Source: Clostridiales bacterium (GTDB lineage: Bacteria > Bacillota > Clostridia > Christensenellales > Aristaeellaceae). Taken from it: 37,623 bases of DNA. Position 1 is the stretch's first letter. Every line of letters begins with the position of its first letter. The translations under genes and the position numbers were made by a program. The stretch lies in assembly GCA_029012285.1 (NCBI GenBank), contig JAQXLU010000028.1, forward strand, positions 1 through 37,623. The letters are read 5' to 3'. The notes beneath the pieces were generated by a model that saw only the letters and a program-made list of their open reading frames with translations, was not told where the DNA came from and searched no databases. Positions 22,614-28,674 of the stretch are shown in pieces.

Positions 22614-24206
22614 TCACTGTGCGCTGACACACTGCCAGGCCAAAAGCGCCTGCAGCATATCGTACGCGTAGACGGTGCGGTCGCTTGGCGATCCATAGCC
22701 GCCCGCCAGCGCACCCTCAAAGCAACGCAATCTCTCCATGCGCGCCAGAGCAAGCCGGGTCAGCTCGCTCCGGGCACATCGCTGCCCGATTTGGACAGCC
22801 AGCGCGTACACTGCTGTGGATTCATAGCCGTAGCCTGGCACGACTTGTCCCTGCACGTCATAGGCGGCGTAGAGCGGCCCCTTGCTTAGCGTGGATTCCA
22901 GCCATTGCAGCGTGCGCTCCTCCACCAGGCCCGCCTCCGCCGCGTGGAGCACGGTGACCAGCGCTTCCGCCATGTGCAGCGTATCCCCGGCGTATGCGTT
23001 GGCAGAAGTATCGTAGCGCGGCCAGTATAGCGGAAAGTCGTCGCTGATCACGCCGTTTTTCAGCAGCTCCGCCGCGTTTGCTGCAGCTCCGCTCCACCGG
23101 ATGTCCAGCGCTGACAGGCGTTTCATGGCGGCGGGGTGCTGATAACACAGCGTCACCTGCTGGGAGACACATCCGTCCTGGATGTGGACGAAATCCCGCA
23201 TGACCTGCTCTGACACCGTCGCGTTATACAGCGCGTGGGCCAGCTTTGCCGCATCGGCGCGATAGCCGCCCCATCGTTCGTCCGCAGCATTGAGCGCGTC
23301 GATGATGCGCAGATCATCCAGCGACGCGTTGACGTCGCTTCTCTTTACATCTACCGTCTGCCAGGCGAACAGTCCGCCATTGAGGAGTCGCTCCCTCGCG
23401 GCCTGCCACGCCTGATCGAACAGCGCTTGATTACCATCGCGCAGCGCATAGCGCATCAGCAGCCCCTGGGTTTCGGAGAGTACCGTATTGCCCGGCATGA
23501 GGCTGTCTCCTGCCACGCTGTACATGTGCGTGAGGCCGCCATCCGGCAGGATGAGGCGCTTGACAAAGGCGTCCAGCTGGCTCTGCTGCGCTCCCCGGGC
23601 ATAGTTGATCATCCGCTGGATCGCTTCGGCATCCGGCATATCCGCCGTGCTGAGCACCAACCGTCCCTGTGCGTCCAGCACAGCCAGACTGGGGACGCTA
23701 TGCAGGCCAAGGCTTGTATACAGGTTCGCCTGCGTGTCCATCAGCGTATCCCGTGCCACCGCGCAATCACCAAGCTGCCCGGCAGCCTGTGCGTAGGTGT
23801 CGCCGCGAACCCCCTCGCGGCACACCAGCAGCAGCTGAGCGCCCATCGCCTCCGCCGCATCGGCTGCAGCGGAAAAACCACTTGTCAAATACGCCTTGCA
23901 GTCGCTACACCAGCTCGACCAGAACAGCAGCAGCACCGTTCCGCCGCGCAGGTCATGCAGCCAGACAGGCTTGTCCTGACCATCCCGGAGCGTAGCGTCG
24001 TAGACCTGATACAGGCACGTCGGATCAGGCGTCAAATCGGAAGCTTGCAGCAAATCCGATACGGGGGACACAGCGGGTGTCTCCCCCGGCGCGTCCTCAA
24101 CCGTCGGCAGCTGGAACAACCAAGCCAGCAAGCAGACCGTCAGCGCCAGCAGCACACAGAGGATCATCAGCGCAAGGCGGGCCCATAAGGGCTTTGGGTC
24201 CTTCAT
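22614..24206 (-). CDS. Membrane-anchored thioredoxin-like / glycoside hydrolase family 8 fusion (YdaJ/BcsZ-like)
   Basis: The 530-residue protein has an N-terminal anchor (residues 9-32) and then two domains. Residues about 65-205 are a TlpA/thioredoxin-like fold with WSSWCSDCK (Cys100, Cys103) and the cis-proline segment SVPSLAVLD (Pro172). Residues about 208-530 are GH8-like: LILPDGGLTHMY, then TVLSETQGLLMRYAL with Glu245 at the catalytic acid position, and NASLDDLRIIDAL with Asp297/298 at the conserved substrate-site Asp. A late catalytic base is not obvious. GH8 enzymes (BcsZ, PssZ, YdaJ) trim the polymer made by their operon. The disulphide-type domain fused in front is unusual. It is the second gene of the operon, 30 nt after wecB, with GGAGGTG upstream of the ATG. 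Confidence 0.86.
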   Translation of the reverse strand: MKDPKPLWARLALMILCVLLALTVCLLAWLFQLPTVEDAPGETPAVSPVSDLLQASDLTPDPTCLYQVYDATLRDGQDKPVWLHDLRGGTVLLLFWSSWCSDCKAYLTSGFSAAADAAEAMGAQLLLVCREGVRGDTYAQAAGQLGDCAVARDTLMDTQANLYTSLGLHSVPSLAVLDAQGRLVLSTADMPDAEAIQRMINYARGAQQSQLDAFVKRLILPDGGLTHMYSVAGDSLMPGNTVLSETQGLLMRYALRDGNQALFDQAWQAARERLLNGGLFAWQTVDVKRSDVNASLDDLRIIDALNAADERWGGYRADAAKLAHALYNATVSEQVMRDFVHIQDGCVSQQVTLCYQHPAAMKRLSALDIRWSGAAANAAELLKNGVISDDFPLYWPRYDTSANAYAGDTLHMAEALVTVLHAAEAGLVEERTLQWLESTLSKGPLYAAYDVQGQVVPGYGYESTAVYALAVQIGQRCARSELTRLALARMERLRCFEGALAGGYGSPSDRTVYAYDMLQALLAWQCVSAQ

Positions 24207-24236
24207 ATCCGCTGCACCTCCATGCTTTGTCTTGAA

Positions 24237-25370
24237 TCAGTCCGCAAGCGTCTCCCTGAACTGCTGGAGAATCTTCACAATCCGTTCCGCCGCGTGCCCG
24301 TCGCCGTAGGGGTTGATGGCGTGGCTCATGCGGTGATAGAGCGCCGCGTCGCCCAGCAAGCTGCTGCCTGCCTGGAAAACGCTTTCCTCCTCCACCCCAG
24401 CCAGGATGGCCATGCCACTCTCCACCACCTCGGGACGCTCGGTTTCCGTGCGCAGCACCACCACCGGCTTGCCCAGCGCGGGCGCTTCCTCCTGCAGCCC
24501 GCCGGAATCCGTCATCACCAGCGTGCAGCGCTTGATGAGGTTGTGCATATCCTCCACCTCGATGGGCTCAATGAGGTGGATGCGCTCCGTGTTGCCCAGC
24601 ACCTCGTTCACCGTGGCGCGAACCGCCGGATTTGGGTGGACGGGATACACCACCTGGACGTCGGGAAACGCCGCCACCATCCGACGGACGCCCTGGCAGA
24701 TCTGCCGCAGCGGCTGACCGAGGTTCTCGCGGCGATGCGCGGTCATCAGCACCCAGCGTCCCTGGGCAAGCGGCAGCTGACGCAGAGCTTCATCGCGGAA
24801 GGTATACTCATCCAGCACCATCTGGTGCAGCGCGTCGATGACCGTATTGCCCACCACATACACGCCAGCCGTGACGCCCTCACAGGCAAGGTTGCGGCGG
24901 CTCTGCTCGGTGGGCGCAAAGTGGAGGGTCGCCAGCCTACCGGTGAGCGTGCGGTTCATCTCCTCCGGGAAGGGTGAATACCGGTCATGGGAGCGCAGCC
25001 CCGCTTCTACATGCCCCACCGCGATCTGCTGATAGAAGGCTGCCAGCGCCGCCGCGAAGGAGGTCGTGGTATCGCCGTGCACCAGCACGATGTCCGGCTT
25101 GGCCTGCACGAGCACCTGCTCCATACCGGATAGCACGCCATTGGTGATGCTCGTCAGCGTCTGTCCCGCCCGCATCAGGTTGAGATCGTAGTCAGGAATG
25201 ATGTCGAATTGTTGCAGCACGCTGTCCAGGATTTGCCGGTGCTGGGCCGTCACGCACACCACACTCCTGATATGCTCCGCGGCCTCCAATGCCTTGACCA
25301 GCGGCGCCATTTTGATCGCTTCAGGACGCGTCCCAAATACGCTCATCACTACAAGCTCCCGCGTCGTCAT
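24237..25370 (-). CDS. wecB: UDP-N-acetylglucosamine 2-epimerase (non-hydrolysing)
   Basis: Starting at the ATG at 25370, which has GGAGGG 7 nt upstream, the protein is 377 residues, the normal length of WecB/MnaA. A longer open frame to 25757 crosses the promoter and is rejected. Motifs in order are SVFGTRPEAIKM (residues 9-20), VTAQHRQ, LVHGDTTTSFAAALAA, VGHVEAGLRS, PEEMNR, TAHRREN, VVYPVHPNP and TDSGGLQEE. The enzyme interconverts UDP-GlcNAc and UDP-ManNAc in the cytoplasm. It heads the exopolysaccharide operon, which suggests that the GT2 synthase uses UDP-ManNAc, as in the Listeria Pss polymer, which is reported to be a poly-ManNAc. A role in wall teichoic acid linkage units is the usual alternative for this enzyme. 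Confidence 0.95.
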   Translation of the reverse strand: MTTRELVVMSVFGTRPEAIKMAPLVKALEAAEHIRSVVCVTAQHRQILDSVLQQFDIIPDYDLNLMRAGQTLTSITNGVLSGMEQVLVQAKPDIVLVHGDTTTSFAAALAAFYQQIAVGHVEAGLRSHDRYSPFPEEMNRTLTGRLATLHFAPTEQSRRNLACEGVTAGVYVVGNTVIDALHQMVLDEYTFRDEALRQLPLAQGRWVLMTAHRRENLGQPLRQICQGVRRMVAAFPDVQVVYPVHPNPAVRATVNEVLGNTERIHLIEPIEVEDMHNLIKRCTLVMTDSGGLQEEAPALGKPVVVLRTETERPEVVESGMAILAGVEEESVFQAGSSLLGDAALYHRMSHAINPYGDGHAAERIVKILQQFRETLAD

Positions 25371-25410
25371 GCACATTCCCTCCATACTCATTACATAAAG
25401 ACCCGAGAAT

Positions 25411-25439
25411 ATAATACATGGGGTGACAGGGCCTGTCAA
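25411..25439 (-). promoter_or_regulatory. Strong sigma-A promoter of the exopolysaccharide operon
   Basis: Minus strand: consensus -35 TTGACA (25434-25439), 17-bp spacer, -10 TATTAT (25411-25416). Transcription would begin near 25404, leaving a leader of only about 34 nt, too short for a riboswitch. The gene-free stretch 25371-25684 holds this promoter, the two sites listed next and a hairpin. Confidence 0.85.
25424..25438. promoter_or_regulatory. Operator candidate: 15-bp palindrome over the -35 box
   Basis: TGACAGG-g-CCTGTCA is a perfect inverted repeat with 7-bp arms and a 1-bp centre. It covers five of the six -35 bases and half of the spacer, so a bound dimeric repressor would block RNA polymerase. 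The cognate protein is not identified; the TetR protein at 26262 is one nearby candidate. Confidence 0.6.
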
Positions 25440-25465
25440 GCGAAAGTCGAGCGGATTTGTAGCAT

Positions 25466-25501
25466 CGTGCGCCAATGGACGTTTTTCGTGCGCGAATGGA
25501 C
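25466..25501. promoter_or_regulatory. Pair of 15-bp direct repeats with 21-bp period upstream of the promoter
   Basis: CGTGCGCCAATGGAC (25466-25480) and CGTGCGCGAATGGAC (25487-25501) differ at one base and start 21 bp apart, two helical turns. They lie about 60-100 bp upstream of the expected start site, the usual place for an activator. The spacing matches that of LytTR-type and some other response regulators; the sequence does not identify the regulator. Confidence 0.6.
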
Positions 25502-25638
25502 AATCTGGTTTCCATGATTTATCATTTATGCGGCATATAGGCAAGGCGTTCTGCCGCCCTCCGTCACGGTGTATCCGCTTCGGGGTGGCGTTGGCTGTGC
25601 AAAAAAGGAAGCTGCCGTCATGCGCCAGGGTACACAAA

Positions 25639-25662
25639 GGACGCTCCCGCGCGGGAGCGTCC
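25639..25662 (-). terminator. Hairpin, possible terminator of the surface-protein remnant
   Basis: A perfect 24-nt palindrome (GGACGCTCCCGC / GCGGGAGCGTCC) lies 23 nt past the remnant's stop codon. On the minus strand it is followed by TTTGTGT, a weak T tract. Confidence 0.5.
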
Positions 25663-25684
25663 CCTGTACAGCCTTGGTGGACGG

Positions 25685-26188
25685 TTATGCAATCTTCCTG
25701 CGAGTTTTTCCCATGACGGTGAAAACCAGCAGCGAAGCGAGCATCATCATCAGCCAAAGGCCCATGTGGCTGTTGTCTCCGGTCTTAGGTACATCCATTG
25801 CCCAGACGGCGTAGAGTACGATGTCGCGGTCCAGCGTAATGGTGCTGCCCGGCATCACCTGCACATCGCCATTACGGCCGAAGCTCCAGCCCACGAATTG
25901 ATAGCTTTCCCGGCTGGGCTGGGCGGAGGATACCTTGACGCTGTAGTTTTTGCCGGACATCGGCACGTGCTGGTTTATCGGCGTGCCCGTGCCACCGTTC
26001 ACATCGTAGTAGAGGTTGTAGTTCTCCTTCGGGAAGGCGACGATGGCAAACGGGCTGAACAACGTATCGCAGATTTTCAGGCCGTCGGCTTGGCGGAGGA
26101 AGGGCACTTCCTCGATTGTGTTGTCGCTCCGCTGGTGAAGGGCGGTGAAATCGCAAGCGGGGGCCGGGTCGTCATTTCCTGCGCCTGC
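25685..26188 (-). pseudogene. C-terminal remnant of a sortase-anchored surface protein
   Basis: The open frame can be read as coherent protein from about 26188 to 25685, but it has no start codon with a ribosome binding site; the first usable codon is a GTG at 26107, and a stop lies upstream near 26207. It encodes the end of a surface protein. An LFSPFAIVAF strand is followed by a Listeria-Bacteroides (InlB B-type) repeat, NLYYDVNGGTGTP to FVGWSFGRNGDV and LYAVWA. A cell-wall sorting signal then has VPKTGD, a hydrophobic helix (GLWLMMMLASLLVFTV) and a KTRRK tail. The large N-terminal part is missing. The break abuts the tetR promoter at 26194. A small intact peptide starting at the GTG is possible but would lack a signal peptide. 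Confidence 0.75.
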
Positions 26189-26193
26189 CCCTC

Positions 26194-26222
26194 TTGAAAT
26201 TTTTCATGGACTGCGCTATAAT
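26194..26222 (+). promoter_or_regulatory. Sigma-A promoter of the tetR gene
   Basis: -35 TTGAAA (26194-26199), 17-bp spacer and perfect -10 TATAAT (26217-26222). Transcription should start near 26229, about 33 nt before the ATG. Confidence 0.82.
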
Positions 26223-26238
26223 TGGATTACATACCAAT
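26221..26238. promoter_or_regulatory. Possible TetR autoregulatory operator
   Basis: ATTGG-attacata-CCAAT is an inverted repeat with 5-bp arms and an 8-bp gap. It overlaps the end of the -10 box and the start site, where a TetR protein would repress its own gene. The arms are short, so chance is possible. Confidence 0.4.
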
Positions 26239-26261
26239 GCAAACGGAGGACACGCATCCGC

Positions 26262-26933
26262 ATGCGACGCTACAACAGTCAGGACGCCAGGCGGCGGGTA
26301 CTGGCGGCCTGTGCGCGGCTCTTTCTGGAAAAGGGCTACACGAATACCCGCATGACCGATATATTCAAGGCGGCGGATGTGTCCGCTGGGTCGTTTCAGA
26401 ACGTCTTTCATACCAAGGACGGCGTGCTGACAGCGTTTGTGGACATCATGTTCAGCAGACAGTTTGACATGGCCTGGGAGCTGGCCTCCGCAGCGCCCAC
26501 AACGGCACACGTCTACGCGGTGGAAACAGCCCTCCAGCTGGCGCTGACGGAGATGAACGAGAACTTGCGCGATATCTATGTGGAGGCATACACCTGTCCC
26601 GCGACGTTGTCGCTCATCCACCGGCGCACCGTGCAGGAGCTACAAGCGGCGTTTGGCGCGTATCTGCCAAACGAAACGGCGGAGGACTTCTACGAGCTGG
26701 AGCTGGGCACGGCGGGGATGATGCGCGCCTACATGGTCAGCCGCTGCAGCCCGAATTTCCCGCTGGATAAGAAGATCAGCCGCTTCCTGGAGATGAGTCT
26801 GAGCGTGTTCCAGGTACCGGTGGACGAGCGGGCGCAGCTCATCGCCTATGTGATGGCGCTGGATATGCGAGCGATGGCCCATCACGTGATGAACGCGCTG
26901 TTTGAATCCCTTGCGGTGCACTTAGAGCTGTGA
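26262..26933 (+). CDS. TetR/AcrR-family transcriptional regulator
   Basis: The start is the ATG at 26262 with GGAGGA upstream; 223 residues. The N-terminal HTH domain is clear: RRRVLAACARLFLEKGYTNT (residues 9-28), then MTDIFKAADVSAGSFQNVF with the recognition helix and the HTKDGVLTAFV third-to-fourth helix junction. The remaining 150 residues are all-helical and would bind an unknown ligand. This is the first gene of the plus-strand cassette. It lies 86 nt before the secreted hydrolase and most likely controls it and the precursor and radical SAM genes. It could also act on the divergent palindrome at the exopolysaccharide promoter 0.8 kb away, but no sequence evidence links them. Confidence 0.9.
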   Translation: MRRYNSQDARRRVLAACARLFLEKGYTNTRMTDIFKAADVSAGSFQNVFHTKDGVLTAFVDIMFSRQFDMAWELASAAPTTAHVYAVETALQLALTEMNENLRDIYVEAYTCPATLSLIHRRTVQELQAAFGAYLPNETAEDFYELELGTAGMMRAYMVSRCSPNFPLDKKISRFLEMSLSVFQVPVDERAQLIAYVMALDMRAMAHHVMNALFESLAVHLEL

Positions 26934-26953
26934 TCAACAAGCGCTGAGAAAGG

Positions 26954-26984
26954 TTTTCAATAGGCGGCACAATCCGTCTATATA
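26954..26984 (+). promoter_or_regulatory. Weak promoter candidate before the hydrolase gene
   Basis: TTTTCA (26954-26959) and TATATA (26979-26984) are 19 bp apart. The poor -35 and long spacer fit a regulated promoter or none at all; the hydrolase may instead be read from the tetR promoter. Confidence 0.3.
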
Positions 26985-27001
26985 AACCACCTCAAATAGA
27001 T

Positions 27002-27010
27002 AAGGAAAGG
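27002..27010 (+). promoter_or_regulatory. Ribosome binding site deciding the GTG start at 27020
   Basis: AAGGAAAGG touches the ATG at 27011 directly but is 9 nt from the GTG at 27020. The GTG reading also gives a typical MKRTIAV signal-peptide start. Confidence 0.6.
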
Positions 27011-27019
27011 ATGATCCCT

Positions 27020-28189
27020 GTGAAAAGAACCATCGCTGTCCTCGTTTCCCTCGTCATTCTCCTGGCTGGCTTCCAGAGCATCGCCTGCGCGGAGGGAGCC
27101 AATCCCCACGCCGCCCAATGGGTGGATGAAGCCATGGCTGCATCGCTGGACAGCATCACGCGTATCGACAAGGCCGGTCTGCTCTATGAAATGCACTGCG
27201 ATTACGCCTACGACGGCAACCCTGTCATCAACATGTTGCTGAACAAGTTCGGCCAGTATGACGCGGGCTGCTCCGCCTTTACCACCTGGAACGAAACCGG
27301 CGAGTGCTTCCTGACCGCCAGGAACTACGATTACCGGCACAAGGATCCCGACGGTGCGTATACCGGCCTCAACGTGGCGGTGCATTGCGCGCCGGAGGGG
27401 AAATACAAGTCCCTTGGCATCGCGGACGCCTGCTGGCTCAGCCTGGCCGGCGGCGCCTACTATGCCGGTGTGCTTGACGACGGCACGACGGATACCTCCC
27501 TGGCTGTGCTGCTGCCCTATCTGTGTGTGGACGGCATCAACGAAAAGGGCGTGAGCATCTCCATCCTCAAGCTGGACGTGAAGGATGGCGAGACCGCCGT
27601 TGACCAGCAGGAATCCGGCAAAATCGCCATCAGCATCTCCGTGCTGGCGCGCTATATCCTGGACAACTGCGCCACGGTGGAGGAAGCGGTTGCCATGGCC
27701 CAAAAGTATAACATCCGCAACACCGCCGGGATGGACTTCCACCTCTTCGTCACCGACGCCACAGGGGCCTCCGCCGTGCTGGAATGGCGCTACAATCAAC
27801 TGACCGTGACGGATACCAACGCCGTAACCAACTTCTACGTGGGATACGACGATGCTGAGGATCGCTACAAGGACGGCGTGTGCACCGAGAAGGCGGCCAA
27901 GCTGGACAACACCGTGCGGGAGTACCACTATGGCTACGGCCACGGCTATCACCGCTTCACCGGCATGGTCAGCGCGCTGGAGCGCTATATCGACTTCACC
28001 CAGGAAGGCTACATGACCAAGATGACCCCGGCCCAGGCCATGAGAATTCTCAGCGTCGCGGCGCAGGACCCGGGCACGGAAGCCACCTCCATGACCCAGT
28101 ACAGCGTGATCTACGACGCACAGCACGGCAGCGCCACCGTCTGGCTGGGGCAGGACTACGAAACCAGCTACAACCTTTCCATCCAATAA
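27020..28189 (+). CDS. Secreted Ntn-type linear amide C-N hydrolase (choloylglycine hydrolase / acyltransferase superfamily)
   Basis: The GTG at 27020 is preferred because AAAGG lies 9 nt before it; the ATG at 27011 abuts that site. The 389-residue protein begins with a signal peptide (KR, hydrophobic core, cleavage near ACA|EG at 24). A pro-segment then leads to Cys84 in the DAGCSAF context. This Cys would become the N-terminal nucleophile after cleavage. It is followed by FLTARNYDYRH (Arg101, Asp104) as in bile salt hydrolases and penicillin V acylases, and by DGINEKGVSISIL. The family cleaves or transfers amide-linked acyl groups. It is 32 nt upstream of the RiPP precursor, so it may act on the product, provide protection, or hydrolyse an unrelated external amide. 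Substrate unknown. Confidence 0.85.
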   Translation: MKRTIAVLVSLVILLAGFQSIACAEGANPHAAQWVDEAMAASLDSITRIDKAGLLYEMHCDYAYDGNPVINMLLNKFGQYDAGCSAFTTWNETGECFLTARNYDYRHKDPDGAYTGLNVAVHCAPEGKYKSLGIADACWLSLAGGAYYAGVLDDGTTDTSLAVLLPYLCVDGINEKGVSISILKLDVKDGETAVDQQESGKIAISISVLARYILDNCATVEEAVAMAQKYNIRNTAGMDFHLFVTDATGASAVLEWRYNQLTVTDTNAVTNFYVGYDDAEDRYKDGVCTEKAAKLDNTVREYHYGYGHGYHRFTGMVSALERYIDFTQEGYMTKMTPAQAMRILSVAAQDPGTEATSMTQYSVIYDAQHGSATVWLGQDYETSYNLSIQ

Positions 28190-28221
28190 ACAAAAACAAC
28201 AAATCGAAAGGCGAACTGACC

Positions 28222-28590
28222 ATGGAAATGAGCAAGGAACTTCAGCGCTTTCTGGAGGACGTAAAGGCAGACAGAAACCTGTATCGGAAGGCAGAGGTAA
28301 TCGGGCGGCGGATGCTCAAAGAAGGCAGCAAGGATAGCAGCAACGAGCTTCTATCCAAGGCAGTGGCAGAGCTGGGCTATTCCATCACGGCTGCGGAGCT
28401 GGAGCGCGCGGAAGCTGCGGCAGAGGAAGTGGATGACAATCAGCTGGAAGGTGTTTCCGGTGGAGATGGTCTGCCTGCTAATGACCAATTCGAAAGTTGC
28501 AACCTTAGCCTTGTGTGCAAGCAACACCTCGAGCTGCCAGATGAATACGGCAATTACGATGTTTGCCACAGATACCCCACCTCCAATTAA
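28222..28590 (+). CDS. Nif11-type RiPP precursor peptide with GG leader motif
   Basis: The 122-residue peptide has the layout of a Nif11-like leader plus core. Residues 1-78 are a helical leader: MSKELQRFLEDVKADRNLY, then LLSKAVAELGYSITAAEL, the standard Nif11 'AxxxGYxIxxxEL' pattern. An acidic end follows with QLEGVSGG at 74-81. Cleavage after Gly81 would free a 41-residue core (82-122) with cysteines at 93, 99 and 115 and a C-terminus rich in Tyr, Pro and His (YDVCHRYPTSN). The radical SAM gene starts 84 nt downstream and is the likely maturase acting on those Cys or neighbouring residues. Two ATGs (28222, 28228) are possible starts, with AAAGG upstream. No second precursor copy was seen. 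The product is unknown. Confidence 0.88.
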   Translation: MEMSKELQRFLEDVKADRNLYRKAEVIGRRMLKEGSKDSSNELLSKAVAELGYSITAAELERAEAAAEEVDDNQLEGVSGGDGLPANDQFESCNLSLVCKQHLELPDEYGNYDVCHRYPTSN

Positions 28591-28674
28591 TGAACCGAAT
28601 TTACAAAACTGATACGACCCGATTTGTTGCAGGAACCGCCCCGCTTCCACCACCCCACAGGAGGTCTGCATGCC

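Noticed and set aside
25371-25440. c-di-GMP riboswitch in front of the exopolysaccharide operon
   Set aside because: The predicted leader is only about 34 nt, too short for a GEMM-type aptamer, and no matching fold is visible.
25371-25757. N-terminal extension of the UDP-GlcNAc 2-epimerase to 25757
   Set aside because: It would translate through the promoter and operator; the ATG at 25370 has a good ribosome binding site and gives the normal family length.
24237-26933. Mobile element carrying the RiPP cassette (IS, integrase, att repeats)
   Set aside because: I looked for transposase or integrase genes and flanking repeats around the cassette and saw none; only the truncated neighbour hints at insertion.
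26978-28186. 402-codon minus-strand open frame
   Set aside because: Exactly antisense to the secreted Ntn hydrolase, which has a signal peptide and catalytic motifs.
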